Position numbers and translations under genes: made by a program. The notes beneath the pieces were generated by a model, which worked only from the letters and a program-made list of their open reading frames with translations, was not told the origin of the DNA and made no database searches. Below, in pieces: positions 1-10,096 of a DNA stretch of 64,000 bases; the first letter of the stretch is position 1; each line of letters begins with the position of its first letter. This stretch comes from Gimesia maris (GTDB taxonomy: Bacteria; Planctomycetota; Planctomycetia; Planctomycetales; Planctomycetaceae): contig NZ_CP042910.1 in assembly GCF_008298035.1 (NCBI RefSeq), positions 6,634,001 to 6,698,000 on the forward strand, read 5' to 3'.

Positions 1-184
1 TGTAGATGATCGGACCGAAGCCGATACTGAAACGCTCGACTTTGACATTACACCACTTAGCGACAGCGAAGTGCCCCAATTCGTGGAAAAAAATCACCAG
101 CCCCAGCCCGAGAGCGACCATGGCAATGTTGGCAATTTTTCCTGTAAGTGTTCCTAACAATAAACTGGTCAGCACTACTTCCAC
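1..184 (-). CDS. rseP: RseP-type site-2 zinc metalloprotease, N-terminal part (cut by window edge)
   Basis: Only the first 61 codons are inside the window. The reading frame shows a hydrophobic first helix containing the metalloprotease motif HELGH, followed by [20 protein letters not shown], the usual start of the M50 family (RseP/RasP). Known role of the family: an inner-membrane protease that cuts anti-sigma factors or signal peptides within the membrane. I place the start at a GTG that overlaps the last 10 bases of dxr, because an AAGGAG ribosome site lies eight bases upstream inside dxr. The dxr-rseP order is common in bacteria and suggests one transcript. The PDZ domains and second catalytic motif would lie beyond the left edge and cannot be checked. 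Confidence 0.88.
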   Translation of the reverse strand, partial: MEVVLTSLLLGTLTGKIANIAMVALGLGLVIFFHELGHFAVAKWCNVKVERFSIGFGPIIY

Positions 185-1320
185 TGTTTTATCTCCTTGC
201 GAGCCCAGTCATCCAGTAGAAACAGTTCTTCCAGACTTGGATTGGGATCGAATTGATGTGATTCTAATATTTGTTGACAGGAAGTCGCGATATCGCAGAA
301 ACGCAATTCACCTGACAAAAATCGTTCTACAGCAGCTTCATTAGCTGCGTTTAATACCGCACCGCACGTCCCCCCCTGCTCTGCGACTTCGTATCCAAGA
401 CGCAACGCGGGGAACGCTTCCAGGTCAGGTGGTTCGAAGGTTAGCTCAAATGACCGGCTCCAGTCCATCGGAGTATTCAGACCTGCTTTTCTATCAGGAT
501 ACGTAAGTGCGTACTGAATGGGAAGCCTCATATCGGGTGGGGAGAGCTGGGCGATGACCGAACCGTCCACAAATTCTACCATGGAATGCACAATGGACTG
601 GGGATGAACGACGACAGAAATCTGGTCGGAAGTCAGGTTGAATAACCATTTTGCTTCGATAATCTCTAAAGCCTTATTCATCATCGTGGCTGAATCGATC
701 GTGATTTTAGGCCCCATCTCCCAGGTAGGGTGCGCCAACGCTTTTTCAGGAGTCACATCTTTCAGTTCAGCCGGGCTGAAACCTCGAAAAGGTCCACCGC
801 TGGCTGTCAGAATCACTTGCTTGACATCCCGCGGACTACCCGCCTGCAACGCCTGGAAAATTGCATTATGTTCACTGTCAACGGGAAGCAGTGTCGCCTG
901 ACTTCGTGCTGCCAGATCCATAATTAGTGGCCCGGCAACAACTAAAGTCTCTTTATTGGCGATTCCGACTGTTTTTCCGGCTTCAACCGCCGCCCAGGCC
1001 CCTTTCAGGCCGGCTGCTCCTACAATTCCGCAGATGACGACATCCACGTCTGCGGAGGAAGCCACCCGTTCTATCTGATCATCTCCAAATAAGACTTCTG
1101 TCCCGGCAGCAAAATCACTCTTCGATACAGACGATGCCTGTTCGGCGTTGCTCAAAACAGCCCAGCGAGGAAGAAACTGCTGTGACTGCTCAGCCAGTTG
1201 CTTCCAGCTGTTATGTGCGGTAATCGCAGTCAATTCCATTTCCTGTGGATGGGCGGCGATTACATCGAGAGTACTGGTACCAATCGAACCCGTAGACCCG
1301 AGAACGGCTATTCGCTTCAT
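175..1320 (-). CDS. dxr: 1-deoxy-D-xylulose-5-phosphate reductoisomerase
   Basis: Converts 1-deoxy-D-xylulose 5-phosphate to 2-C-methyl-D-erythritol 4-phosphate with NADPH, the first committed step of the MEP isoprenoid pathway in the cytoplasm. The 381-residue product starts [20 protein letters not shown], the NADPH-binding Rossmann loop of the family. It carries the metal-site motif [10 protein letters not shown], then [17 protein letters not shown] and [12 protein letters not shown] with the C-terminal [10 protein letters not shown]. The open frame continues upstream to 1467, but that extension is unlike any Dxr. The chosen ATG has AGGGT a few bases upstream; an ATG at 1338 is an alternative. 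The length is close to the usual ~390-400. It overlaps rseP, so the two are probably co-transcribed. Confidence 0.95.
   Translation of the reverse strand: MKRIAVLGSTGSIGTSTLDVIAAHPQEMELTAITAHNSWKQLAEQSQQFLPRWAVLSNAEQASSVSKSDFAAGTEVLFGDDQIERVASSADVDVVICGIVGAAGLKGAWAAVEAGKTVGIANKETLVVAGPLIMDLAARSQATLLPVDSEHNAIFQALQAGSPRDVKQVILTASGGPFRGFSPAELKDVTPEKALAHPTWEMGPKITIDSATMMNKALEIIEAKWLFNLTSDQISVVVHPQSIVHSMVEFVDGSVIAQLSPPDMRLPIQYALTYPDRKAGLNTPMDWSRSFELTFEPPDLEAFPALRLGYEVAEQGGTCGAVLNAANEAAVERFLSGELRFCDIATSCQQILESHQFDPNPSLEELFLLDDWARKEIKQWK
193..198 (-). promoter_or_regulatory. Ribosome binding site for rseP inside dxr
   Basis: AAGGAG on the minus strand, eight bases before the GTG start of rseP and inside the last codons of dxr. 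It decides the GTG start and points to translational coupling of the two genes. Confidence 0.6.
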
Positions 1321-1542
1321 TCGACCCTGTTTTTTCATCCTCAGTCGGTATAATTGACTGTTGTGTTGTTTCTTGAGGAGAGCGGAAAAAAGACATTCCC
1401 TGGTACTGTTTTTTTGTCCTAACCACCAACGAATCCGCATTTTAGGCGTAATAATTAAACATGGCAAGGGGCATTCACTCCGTAAAAGAACCTTTTCAAC
1501 GGCGTTTCAAGGAAGATCCCGCAATTCTCCGAAAACGTTTGA

Positions 1543-1571
1543 TTGACCCCTCTGCTGAAACGACATACATT
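1543..1571 (+). promoter_or_regulatory. Possible sigma-70-type promoter for ftsH
   Basis: TTGACC, a 17-base spacer, then TACATT, upstream of ftsH. The -35 matches 5 of 6 consensus bases and the -10 only 4 of 6. It would leave an untranslated leader of about 140 bases. This is a pattern match only. Confidence 0.3.
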
Positions 1572-1718
1572 ACCTTAAAGATAAGATGCATTCTGTGTTA
1601 AGATCCCTTCTTCCCTGAAACGATCTCTCACCGAGGGCTTAACCAACTGACCTTATGTTCCGTGCGGTTCAAAGACCAGAATTCAGCAATACGCACGCCA
1701 TTGAAAAGATAAATCTCC

Positions 1719-3776
1719 ATGTCGAACCCGGATCCCAACCGAAAAGACCGTCCCGCTCCACCTGAACGCACTCCAAAAGGGGATGGAAAACGTCCCGAAC
1801 CGAAAGGTCCTAAAAGCAATGCGCTCTGGTATCTCGTCGTAGGCGGATTGATTCTGGTCATCACACTCTCAATTGTCTCCAACAATAAACGGGGAGAGAA
1901 ACTTAAGTTTGGTGATTTCGTTAAAGGTCTGGAAGATGGAAAATACAATAAAACCAACGTACACGAACTGAAGTTCGGCACCGATTATATCGTGTTTCAG
2001 GACCAGCCCAAACAGGAGGGATCTGAAAAAGGAACTCTGGCTGACACCACTAAAAATTATTACATACCGGTCTGGGGAATTGCGTCAGAAAAACGCGCGC
2101 AGCTGCAATCCAAACTGGAAAGCAAAGATATCGTCGTCGATTCCGAAAGCCGCCCTTCCGAATGGGAATCCTTGATTGCCGTTCTGTTCTTTCCCATCGT
2201 ACTGTTAATTTTTGTAATCTATCTCTTCCGTCGCATGGGTGGTGCAGGTTCGCCGATGTCATTCGGTCGCAGTCGCGGACGTATGTATGCACAGGATGAT
2301 ATCGAAGTCACGTTTAATGATGTCGCAGGTATTGATGAGGCTGTCGAAGAACTCCGCGAAGTGGTCGAATTCCTGAGAACTCCGGCAAAATACCAGGCCC
2401 TCGGCGGTCGTATTCCCAAGGGAGTCCTGTTAGTAGGTCCTCCCGGCACAGGAAAAACAATGCTTGCCAAAGCAGTTGCCGGCGAAGCGGGTGTGCCTTT
2501 TTATGGACTTTCCGGTTCTGATTTCGTCGAAATGTTTGTTGGCGTGGGAGCTGCCCGTGTACGGGATATGTTCCAGCAGGCAGCACAACGCTCACCCGCT
2601 ATCATTTTCATCGATGAACTCGATGCGCTCGGAAAAACGCGAGGCAGCGGCATGCCCGGCGGTCATGATGAACGGGAACAGACCCTCAACGCACTGCTGG
2701 TCGAGATGGATGGATTTGGTTCTGATCAAAGTGTGATCGTCATGGGCGCCACCAACCGCCCGGAAACGCTCGATCCCGCCTTAATGCGTCCCGGTCGATT
2801 CGACAGACATGTGCTCGTCGACCGTCCCGATGTACGGGGACGGGAAGCGATTCTCAAAGTCCACAGTGCCAAGATCAAGATGGATGACTCGGTCAACCTG
2901 CAGCACATCGCGAAAATCACGCCCGGTTTCGTCGGTGCTGATCTGGCCAATCTGATCAATGAAGCTGCTTTGCTGGCTGCTCGAAACAACAAAGACGCAG
3001 TCACCATGCACGAATGCGAAGAGGGTGTCGAACGTGTCGTCGCCGGGCTGGAAAAATCAACGCGTCTGATCCATGAAGATGAAAAGAGTCGCGTCGCCTA
3101 TCACGAATGTGGTCACGCTCTGGTGGCATGCTCACTCCCCAATGTCGACCCGGTTCACAAAATTTCGATTGTGCCCCGCGGACTGGGAGCTCTCGGTTAT
3201 ACATTGCAGCGCCCCGAAGAAGAAAAACAACTGGTTACTCAAAGCGAACTGGAAAACCGCATCTGTGTCCTGCTGGGAGGAATCGCTGCGGAAGAAATCA
3301 TTTACCAGGAAACCTCAACCGGTGCCCAGAATGACCTGCAGCGTGCGACCGATCTTGCCCGTCGCATGGTCACCGAGTTCGGCATGAGCCCCAAACTGGG
3401 CCGGGTGCATTACAGCGAAACCAGACGGTCTCCGTTCCTCGGCGATTCCCAAGCGGGAGTCGAGAGCGTGCACAGCGAAAACACATTACGGGAAATTGAT
3501 CTCGAGATCAGACGTATTATCGATCAATGCTCCAAAATTGCCTACGAAGTGCTCGATGAACGGCGTGAACTGCTGGAACACATGACCAGGGATCTGCTGG
3601 AAGTCGAAGTCATGGATATGGAACAACTCCAGGCCATTCTCAAAGAACATCAGCGCGGCCCACAGATCAAACCGGGAACCTATAAAGGCAGTTCTCCGGA
3701 AGGAAAAACCGGAGAGCAGGCTCAGGAAGAAAAGACTTCCGAGAACGATCAGGCAGCCGACGGTACCGGAGCATGA
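1719..3776 (+). CDS. ftsH: ATP-dependent zinc metalloprotease FtsH
   Basis: Membrane-anchored AAA+ protease that degrades misfolded membrane proteins and regulatory proteins. The 685-residue product has a short charged, Pro-rich start, a membrane helix at about 34-54, an extracytoplasmic loop, a second helix at about 150-170 and a cytoplasmic AAA domain. Walker A GPPGTGKT is at 240-247, Walker B with IDELD is around 295-302, and the second region of homology has the usual Arg fingers. The peptidase zinc site HECGH is at 462-466. The acidic, Gln/Glu-rich C-terminal tail is typical and variable. It is somewhat longer than E. coli FtsH (about 645). Its stop overlaps the next gene (ATGA), so the two are translationally coupled. 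Confidence 0.97.
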   Translation: MSNPDPNRKDRPAPPERTPKGDGKRPEPKGPKSNALWYLVVGGLILVITLSIVSNNKRGEKLKFGDFVKGLEDGKYNKTNVHELKFGTDYIVFQDQPKQEGSEKGTLADTTKNYYIPVWGIASEKRAQLQSKLESKDIVVDSESRPSEWESLIAVLFFPIVLLIFVIYLFRRMGGAGSPMSFGRSRGRMYAQDDIEVTFNDVAGIDEAVEELREVVEFLRTPAKYQALGGRIPKGVLLVGPPGTGKTMLAKAVAGEAGVPFYGLSGSDFVEMFVGVGAARVRDMFQQAAQRSPAIIFIDELDALGKTRGSGMPGGHDEREQTLNALLVEMDGFGSDQSVIVMGATNRPETLDPALMRPGRFDRHVLVDRPDVRGREAILKVHSAKIKMDDSVNLQHIAKITPGFVGADLANLINEAALLAARNNKDAVTMHECEEGVERVVAGLEKSTRLIHEDEKSRVAYHECGHALVACSLPNVDPVHKISIVPRGLGALGYTLQRPEEEKQLVTQSELENRICVLLGGIAAEEIIYQETSTGAQNDLQRATDLARRMVTEFGMSPKLGRVHYSETRRSPFLGDSQAGVESVHSENTLREIDLEIRRIIDQCSKIAYEVLDERRELLEHMTRDLLEVEVMDMEQLQAILKEHQRGPQIKPGTYKGSSPEGKTGEQAQEEKTSENDQAADGTGA

Positions 3777-4363
3777 GCACTCTCAAAAGCATCTGTGTCT
3801 TTTGCGGTTCAAAACCGGGGAACGATGCGCAGTACCAGCAATCCGCAATTGAGCTCGGACGACTGATGGCCGAACGCAAGATTTCTCTGGTGTATGGCGG
3901 AGGCAGTGTTGGACTGATGGGAATCATCGCCGATGCTGTTCTGGATGCCGGCGGAGAAGTGATCGGAGTCATACCGCAACAGCTGGCGGTTAAAGAGCTG
4001 ATTCACCCCCGTGTGGACCAGATGCATATTGTGGATAATATGCATACACGGAAAGCCTTAATGTCAGAATTATGTGATGCTTTTATTGCGATGCCTGGTG
4101 GCTTTGGAACTCTGGAAGAACTTTTCGAAGTCGTCTCCTGGATTCAACTTGGCATCTATCGCAAACCGGTAGGACTCCTGAATACATCCGGCTTTTATGA
4201 TCCGCTGCTCAATTTGGTTGATCACTGTATTGAAACCGAATTTGTCAAACCGAAGTACCGTGATCTGATCATCGCCGATGAAACGCCAACCACCCTGGTG
4301 GATCATCTGACTCATCACCAGCTGCCTGTCATCGAAAAAATTCTGGACCTCAAAGAAACCTGA
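3773..4363 (+). CDS. LOG-family protein (TIGR00730-type Rossmann fold)
   Basis: A 196-residue cytoplasmic protein with the family signature PGGFGTLEE at 108-116, an N-terminal VFCGSKPGN and the nucleotide loop [10 protein letters not shown] at 41-50. Characterised members release the base from nucleoside 5'-monophosphates (cytokinin-activating LOG enzymes, or nucleotide 5'-monophosphate nucleosidases). The true bacterial substrate here cannot be read from sequence. The ATG overlaps the ftsH stop codon by four bases, so it is almost certainly expressed with ftsH. It ends 25 bases before the convergent acpS. Confidence 0.9.
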   Translation: MSTLKSICVFCGSKPGNDAQYQQSAIELGRLMAERKISLVYGGGSVGLMGIIADAVLDAGGEVIGVIPQQLAVKELIHPRVDQMHIVDNMHTRKALMSELCDAFIAMPGGFGTLEELFEVVSWIQLGIYRKPVGLLNTSGFYDPLLNLVDHCIETEFVKPKYRDLIIADETPTTLVDHLTHHQLPVIEKILDLKET

Positions 4364-4388
4364 CTGGCATAGATCAGCCAGCAGCGAA

Positions 4389-4775
4389 TTACTTTGCCTG
4401 ACCTAATGCAATCGCAGTGGCTGTGGCAAATTCCCGGCTGTGCGAGATCGTAATCAGAATTTCACTGATCCCCATCTCCCCGGCGTGCCGCTCGACGCCT
4501 CCGGAAATGACGATCGTCGGTTTACCACTCTGGAGATTAATCACTTCTATCTCTTTCCAGCCAATCCCTTTAATAAAGCCGGTCCCCAGTGTCTTCATGA
4601 CCGCTTCCTTGGCCGCCCAGCGACCCGCGTAATGCTGCTCTTTATTCTTTTTGGAGCCACAATACGTGTTTTCATTTTCTGTGAAGACCCGATTCAGGAA
4701 CGTGTCGCCATGACGTTCGATCATCTGACCAATCCGCGAGATTTCAACAATGTCTGTTCCCAATCCTACGATCAC
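4389..4775 (-). CDS. acpS: Holo-[acyl-carrier-protein] synthase
   Basis: Transfers 4'-phosphopantetheine from CoA to a serine of acyl carrier protein, switching on fatty acid synthesis. The 128-residue product has the two defining motifs of the AcpS family: GTDIVEI near the N-terminus (metal ligand Asp8) and GRWAAKEAVMK (Glu57), followed by the LGTG stretch. The start is GTG, chosen because no in-frame ATG precedes the conserved IVGLGTDI and because AAGGTA lies at a good distance upstream. It is convergent with the LOG gene and stands alone. Confidence 0.94.
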   Translation of the reverse strand: MIVGLGTDIVEISRIGQMIERHGDTFLNRVFTENENTYCGSKKNKEQHYAGRWAAKEAVMKTLGTGFIKGIGWKEIEVINLQSGKPTIVISGGVERHAGEMGISEILITISHSREFATATAIALGQAK

Positions 4776-5054
4776 TGATATTTACCTTGCCTGTGGTCAC
4801 TTGTATAATAATTAAAAATCAGATCTTTTCCTGAATTCTGAAACAGATTCACATCAGTCAGGGTAACTACTTATAGAGCTGGCCAATCAAACTGAGTTGA
4901 AACAGATCGTTAATCGGCTCTATGAAGATTGGACGAAATGACGCCAATTCACGCTACCATCAATACCCATTTGGGGTTAGATGCTAACGACAGTTTTCGA
5001 AACTCAAGTTGCGCCCATCATTAAATATGAGTTGAGAGGGGAGTTCAAGGTCGA

Positions 5055-7040
5055 ATGCGATGCTTCTATTATCTAATCACAGGAATGCTGGCCGGCTGTC
5101 TGTTCACAGCGACAGCTTCTGCCAAGTCCAAAGACAGTCTGCTCGGCAAACAGGTTCAGAACTTTACACTACAGGATTTCCGTGGCAAATCGGTTCAACT
5201 GGATGATCAGAGAGAGCAGAAGCTGGTGGTCATCGCTTTCCTGGGCACGGAGTGCCCTCTGGCTAAGCTCTATGGTGGCCGTCTGCAGAAACTGGCTGAC
5301 GAGTTTACCAGCCAGGGAGTCGCCTTTTATGCAATCATGTCGAATCAGCAGGATTCCCTCACCGAAATCGCCGCATATGCACGAAAACATGAGATTACTT
5401 TTCCCGTGCTGAAAGATGCCGGCAACCATGTCGCCGACCAGATCGGTGCCCGGCGCACTCCAGAAATTTTCGTCCTCGATCAGGACCGCCAGATCTGCTA
5501 CCACGGACGTGTTGATGATCAGTATGGTGTAGGCTATCTCCGCGATGAACCGCAAAGGGAAGACCTCAAAATTGCTTTAACGGAACTACTTGCCGGCAAA
5601 CCGGTCAGTCAACCTTCGACAAAACCAGTCGGTTGTTTTATCGGGCGTCTCCGGGAACCGAATCCCAATAGTAAAGTCACGTACTCCAACCAGATCTCCC
5701 GTCTGTTTCAGAAACATTGTGTGGAATGCCATCGTGAAGGAGAGATTGCTCCCTTCGCCCTAAATGAATATGAAGAAGTCGCTGGCTGGGCAGAAACCAT
5801 CGCGGAAGTCGTACGCGATCAGCGTATGCCTCCCTGGCACGCAGATCCTCAACATGGAAAATTCGCCAATGATCGCAGCCTGACAAAAGAGGAAAAAGAA
5901 CTGATCTATACCTGGGTCGAAAACGGGGCGCCCCAGGGCGATCCCAAAAATCTTCCGAAACCACAGACATACGTCACCGGCTGGAAGTTGCCTCAGAAAC
6001 CAGACGCCGTCTTCTACATGGATGACAAACCCTTCACCGTTCCGGCACAAGCTGGGAAACGAGGTGTCAAATATCAATATTTCACAGTTGACCCCGGATT
6101 TACAGAAGATAAATGGCTGAAAGGCGCAGAAGCGCTGCCGGGCAACCGGGCTGTCGTCCATCATATTCTGGTTTTTGCACGTCCCCCGCAGGGTAAACGG
6201 GTCCGCGTGTTCGGCGAAGGAGATCAGTTCCTGGTCGGATATGTGCCGGGATCCCGCGAAGTCATGCTCCCGGAAGGTATGGCTAAAAAAGTACCCGCGG
6301 GCTCGAAGCTGGTCTTCCAGATGCATTATACCCCCATCGGCGTTGAACAGCAGGATCGCAGTAAAGTCGGTCTGGTGTTTACCGACGAATCCAAAGTCAC
6401 CCATCAGGTCGTCACAGCGCAGGTCATCAATGAAGACTTCGTTCGCCGGCGTTTCTCGATTGCCGCAAATGATGATCATTTCAAAATTGAAGCCACTTCC
6501 CCTCCCAGCGATCGTGATGCCGTGATCCTGAGCTTTATGCCCCACATGCACCTGCGGGGAAAAGCGTTCCGCTACGAACTTCGCAAAACTCCCGATCAAC
6601 CAGGCGAAACCTTGATTGATGTACCAGCGTTCGATTTCAACTGGCAGACTGCTTACAGTGTGGAAAAACCAATTCCCATCCAGGCCGGCGAATACATTCA
6701 CTGCGTGGCACACTATAATAATTCGGACAGCAATTTATCAAATCCGGATCCGAACAAAGAAGTTTCCTGGGGCGATCAAACATGGAATGAAATGATGATT
6801 GGTTATTTCAATGTGGCGATTCCCAAAGAAAGCGCAGAAGCCGAAAACCAGTTCAAAACGATCGCATTTAAACTGGTACGACGGCGTGACAAAAACTCAA
6901 ACGGCAAACTGGAACGCGATGAAGTGCCGCTCCGCGAACTCCCCCTGTTCTTCCAGGCAGACCAGGACAAAGACTCCATCGTCACCGTCGATGAACTGGC
7001 TGCCATGATCGAAAAAACCCGTGGTAAGAAAACGGAATGA
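5055..7040 (+). CDS. Exported redoxin / c-type heme / copper-monooxygenase-like / EF-hand protein
   Basis: A 661-residue protein with a signal peptide of about 23 residues ending in TASA. Domains in order: a peroxiredoxin/thioredoxin-like fold at about 30-185, with a lone cysteine in GTECPLAK (Cys67) and no CxxC; a c-type heme motif Cys222-V-E-Cys225-His226 in a planctomycete-type cytochrome segment (about 205-290); a long region with HHILVF, MHYTPIG and PHMHLRGKAF, the His pattern of type II copper ascorbate-dependent monooxygenases (about 320-590); and two C-terminal EF-hand-like loops (DKNSNGKLERDE and DQDKDSIVTVDE). The SD-like GAGGGGAG and AAGG precede the ATG. Substrate is unknown; a periplasmic redox role is inferred. 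Monocistronic and convergent with a sulfatase. Confidence 0.8.
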   Translation: MRCFYYLITGMLAGCLFTATASAKSKDSLLGKQVQNFTLQDFRGKSVQLDDQREQKLVVIAFLGTECPLAKLYGGRLQKLADEFTSQGVAFYAIMSNQQDSLTEIAAYARKHEITFPVLKDAGNHVADQIGARRTPEIFVLDQDRQICYHGRVDDQYGVGYLRDEPQREDLKIALTELLAGKPVSQPSTKPVGCFIGRLREPNPNSKVTYSNQISRLFQKHCVECHREGEIAPFALNEYEEVAGWAETIAEVVRDQRMPPWHADPQHGKFANDRSLTKEEKELIYTWVENGAPQGDPKNLPKPQTYVTGWKLPQKPDAVFYMDDKPFTVPAQAGKRGVKYQYFTVDPGFTEDKWLKGAEALPGNRAVVHHILVFARPPQGKRVRVFGEGDQFLVGYVPGSREVMLPEGMAKKVPAGSKLVFQMHYTPIGVEQQDRSKVGLVFTDESKVTHQVVTAQVINEDFVRRRFSIAANDDHFKIEATSPPSDRDAVILSFMPHMHLRGKAFRYELRKTPDQPGETLIDVPAFDFNWQTAYSVEKPIPIQAGEYIHCVAHYNNSDSNLSNPDPNKEVSWGDQTWNEMMIGYFNVAIPKESAEAENQFKTIAFKLVRRRDKNSNGKLERDEVPLRELPLFFQADQDKDSIVTVDELAAMIEKTRGKKTE

Positions 7041-7110
7041 TCATCTCCTCGGTAGCGGAAATCAGCCTTTCTATTGAGAGTATTCTTTTCTGAAACAGAA
7101 AAAAAATCGG

Positions 7111-8550
7111 CTACTGTTTGGATGACTTATTTTTCTTATTGCCTGGTCTCTGCTTGTTCTGATTTCTGCTCTGTTTCGTATCGTTCGGGGCAGCTAAGGC
7201 ATTTTTGCTGGGAAAGGATTTTGCCAGCCGCTGCTTAACCTCCGCGTACTGGGGATCGTCTGCCAGGTTTTTCCATTCCATCGAATCAGTTTTGTGATCA
7301 TAGAGTTCTTCACTGCCATCCCGATAACGTATCAGACGATACTGATTATCGCGTAATGCATGGTTCAGGCGACCGTGAGTCGTCAAAGCCGGGCGTTCCC
7401 AGATGATATCAGGGTCTTTCAACAGGGGAACCATGCTGACACCATCCAGGTACCCACCAATCGGTAACTGACACAACTCACAGAGCGTCGGATAGATATT
7501 CATAAAGTCCACTGCCTGGTCACAGCGTAAATCAGACTTCGTTACACCGGGAACCACCATCATCAAAGGGACTCGTGTCGCCTCTTCCCAGAGTGAGAAC
7601 TTCCGCCAATGATGTTTCTCACCCAGATGCCAGCCATGATCTCCCCATAACACCACGATGGTATTCTTCGCATACGGGCTGGCATCAAGGGCATCCAACA
7701 CGCGACCGACCTGCACATCCGCAAAAGCAATACTGGCCAGATAAGCCTGCACGGAATACCGCCAGTTATCTGTTTTCAGGATTTTGGCGTGATCACCGGC
7801 TGGCTTCGCCATGCGGACACCAGCAGCAGGCACATCATCCAGATCGTCATCAGGCACCTGGGGGAGTTGAATTTTATCAAGCGGATACATGTCATAATAT
7901 TTGCGAGGCACCTGCCACGGCATATGCGGGCGATAAATACCACAGGCTAGAAAGAAAGGTTTCTCGTGTTTTTTACCCAGATAATCAATGGCATAATTGG
8001 CCATCTTGTAGTCGCTCATCTCTTTGTCTTCGACATCCAGCACGCCCCAGATGATTGTTCCGGCGCGGCTGTGCGGATCATTCAAGACTGCGGGTACCGG
8101 TTTGGGATCTCCGGTCTGTTTAAGATAATCGTCCCACGAACCCAGATCGTTATATCTGCCATGAAAAATTTTACCGGAGCCTACTGCTTCATAACCGTTG
8201 TTTCGAAAGTGCTGAGGCAGAGTGACCGCATCCGGCATGGCGGGACGCCAGGGTTGAGAGTTCAGATACACGCCTGAACTGGAAGGTCGAATCCCCGTCA
8301 TCAACGCCGCCCGTGATGGATTGCAGGCAGGGGCAGCACAGTGGGCATTGGTAAACAACACGCCACGCGAAGCCAGGCGGTCAATATTCGGAGTCTTACA
8401 GTCCGGATGACCGCCCAGACAGCTGATCCAGTCGTTCAGATCATCGACGGCAATAAACAGTACGTTCGGAGCTTCAGCTGCTGAAACGCCATGCCCCCAG
8501 GATAACGCCACACACATCAGAAACAATATTCCAGGAATCGAGCGACTCAT
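7111..8550 (-). CDS. Exported sulfatase, iduronate-2-sulfatase-like
   Basis: Hydrolyses sulfate esters, probably on sulfated polysaccharides. The 479-residue protein has a signal peptide ending near VSAAEA, the metal-binding AVDDLND, then the sulfatase signature CNPSR at 76-80, whose Cys76 would become formylglycine. WGDHGWHLGEK and HHWRKFSLWEE are typical of the iduronate-2-sulfatase-like subgroup. The C-terminal tail is Lys/Asn-rich and low-complexity. I start at the ATG at 8550, preceded by AAGGGA, rather than the in-frame TTG at 8565. No maturase is visible nearby, so formylglycine formation must rely on an enzyme encoded elsewhere. Confidence 0.93.
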   Translation of the reverse strand: MSRSIPGILFLMCVALSWGHGVSAAEAPNVLFIAVDDLNDWISCLGGHPDCKTPNIDRLASRGVLFTNAHCAAPACNPSRAALMTGIRPSSSGVYLNSQPWRPAMPDAVTLPQHFRNNGYEAVGSGKIFHGRYNDLGSWDDYLKQTGDPKPVPAVLNDPHSRAGTIIWGVLDVEDKEMSDYKMANYAIDYLGKKHEKPFFLACGIYRPHMPWQVPRKYYDMYPLDKIQLPQVPDDDLDDVPAAGVRMAKPAGDHAKILKTDNWRYSVQAYLASIAFADVQVGRVLDALDASPYAKNTIVVLWGDHGWHLGEKHHWRKFSLWEEATRVPLMMVVPGVTKSDLRCDQAVDFMNIYPTLCELCQLPIGGYLDGVSMVPLLKDPDIIWERPALTTHGRLNHALRDNQYRLIRYRDGSEELYDHKTDSMEWKNLADDPQYAEVKQRLAKSFPSKNALAAPNDTKQSRNQNKQRPGNKKNKSSKQ

Positions 8551-8585
8551 TTCATTCCCTTGCAAACGTGCTGGACTTTGATAAA

Positions 8586-9986
8586 TCAGAACAGACGATT
8601 ATAGCCGTTTAATGCTGCCACTCGATAAGCCTCTGCCATGGTGGGATAGTTGAAGGTTGTATTGATGAAATACAGCAGCGTATTTGCTGACCCGGGCTGA
8701 GACATGATCGCCTGACCAATGTGAATGATTTCCGAAGCGTTCGGACCGAAGCAGTGAATCCCCAGAATTTCCAGCGTCTCCCGGTGAAACAGAAGTTTCA
8801 ACATCCCGATCGGGCGGTTCATGATCTGTGCACGCGCCAGATGCTTAAACATCGAATGACCGACTTCGTAAGGGATTTTGGCTTCCGTCAGTTCCCGCTC
8901 GGTCTTTCCCAGCGAGCTGATTTCCGGGCTGGTATAAATCCCTGTTGGAATATCGCGAATCAATGCCCGCTCGCATTCGCCGTTATCCAGATGGCTGGCG
9001 GCATAGCGTCCCTGCACATAGGCGGCGCTGGCCAGTGATGGATATCCGATGATATCACCCACGGCATAGATATGTGGTTGTGTCGTCTGGAAATCATCAT
9101 TGACTTCAATCTGCCCGCGGGAATCGGGTGTAATCTCCACGGTTTCCAGTCCCAGATTTTCGGAATTCCCCGCCCGACCGGCAGCAAACAGGAATATATC
9201 GGTTTTGAGTTTCTTTCCTGACTGCAGTGAAAGAATGACGCCGTCATCCGTCCCCTGGATCGATTCGTAATTTTCGCAGTGTCTTAACAGAACACCACTC
9301 TCCCGCATGTGATAACTGAGTGCATCGCTGATTTCGTCATCCAGGAAGTCCAGTAGAGAACTGCGGGTATTGACCAGATTGACCTTCATACCCATCGTGC
9401 GCAACATGGAAGCATATTCACAACCAATCACTCCCGCACCATAGACGCTGATCGAACGTGGAGTGAAATTCAAATCAAGAATGGTATCACTGCAGAAAAT
9501 ACGCGGATGGCTGAAATCGACATCTGCTGGTCGATAAGGTCGGGACCCTGTCGCGATAATTGCATAATCAAAAGTGATCTCTTCAGTCAGGCCGCTGGGA
9601 GTATCAATATGAATGCGATGTGGATCCAGAAAACGTGCATGACCTTCGACCAGATCAACTCCGTTCCGTTCATAAAACGTACGCCGCATGCCCACCTGCT
9701 TCTGGATCACAGATGCCGCCGTCTTCCGCAGATCAGGAAATTCCAGATCCAGTACCATTCCCAGTCGGCCCATCTGCCGCATATAGTTATTAATCTCTGA
9801 CATCTGCAGAATCGAATAACGCAGGGCTTTACTGGGAATTGTTCCCTTATGTGTGCAATTACCGCCGATCTCGTAAAATTTCTCAATCGAAATCACCGAC
9901 TTGCCCTGTTTGATGGCCTGCATCGCAGCCCCTTCTCCCCCAGGTCCGGTACCGATTATTGCCACATCATAGTGTGCATCTGGCAT
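8586..9986 (-). CDS. sthA: Si-specific (soluble) NAD(P)+ transhydrogenase
   Basis: A flavoprotein that re-oxidises NADPH with NAD+ in the cytoplasm. The 466-residue product starts with the FAD-binding [10 protein letters not shown]. It has [15 protein letters not shown] at 41-55: as in SthA, only one cysteine (Cys44) remains where disulfide reductases of this fold have CxxxxC. A second Rossmann motif ([12 protein letters not shown]) binds the nicotinamide cofactor, and the FAD-binding [13 protein letters not shown] and a C-terminal dimerisation domain with HCFGPNASE follow. Length matches E. coli SthA (about 466). It lies upstream of the sulfatase on the same strand, but the two need not be functionally linked. 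Confidence 0.94.
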   Translation of the reverse strand: MPDAHYDVAIIGTGPGGEGAAMQAIKQGKSVISIEKFYEIGGNCTHKGTIPSKALRYSILQMSEINNYMRQMGRLGMVLDLEFPDLRKTAASVIQKQVGMRRTFYERNGVDLVEGHARFLDPHRIHIDTPSGLTEEITFDYAIIATGSRPYRPADVDFSHPRIFCSDTILDLNFTPRSISVYGAGVIGCEYASMLRTMGMKVNLVNTRSSLLDFLDDEISDALSYHMRESGVLLRHCENYESIQGTDDGVILSLQSGKKLKTDIFLFAAGRAGNSENLGLETVEITPDSRGQIEVNDDFQTTQPHIYAVGDIIGYPSLASAAYVQGRYAASHLDNGECERALIRDIPTGIYTSPEISSLGKTERELTEAKIPYEVGHSMFKHLARAQIMNRPIGMLKLLFHRETLEILGIHCFGPNASEIIHIGQAIMSQPGSANTLLYFINTTFNYPTMAEAYRVAALNGYNRLF

Positions 9987-10096
9987 CCCTGAATTTTCCT
10001 TGCATCTTTACGCGTTGCTACTACTGAAACGAGCGACCTGTCTGCAGTAGTGTTCGTTGATCTGCTGATCTCTCTTTGAGAACAATTACGTTTACC

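Noticed and set aside
1321..1467. N-terminal extension of Dxr to 1467
   Set aside because: The extra 49 residues are unlike the family, and the nucleotide-binding motif should start at the N-terminus.
5760..6713. Long minus-strand frame (317 codons) inside the redoxin fusion gene
   Set aside because: It is antisense to a gene with clear domains and has no recognisable protein features; likely a codon-bias shadow. The same applies to long antisense frames at 15530-16159, 54516-55214, 55496-56413, 56843-57532 and 59117-60103.
7086..7102. Short hairpin TTTTCTG-AAA-CAGAAAA between convergent genes as a terminator
   Set aside because: Neither strand has a T run after the stem.
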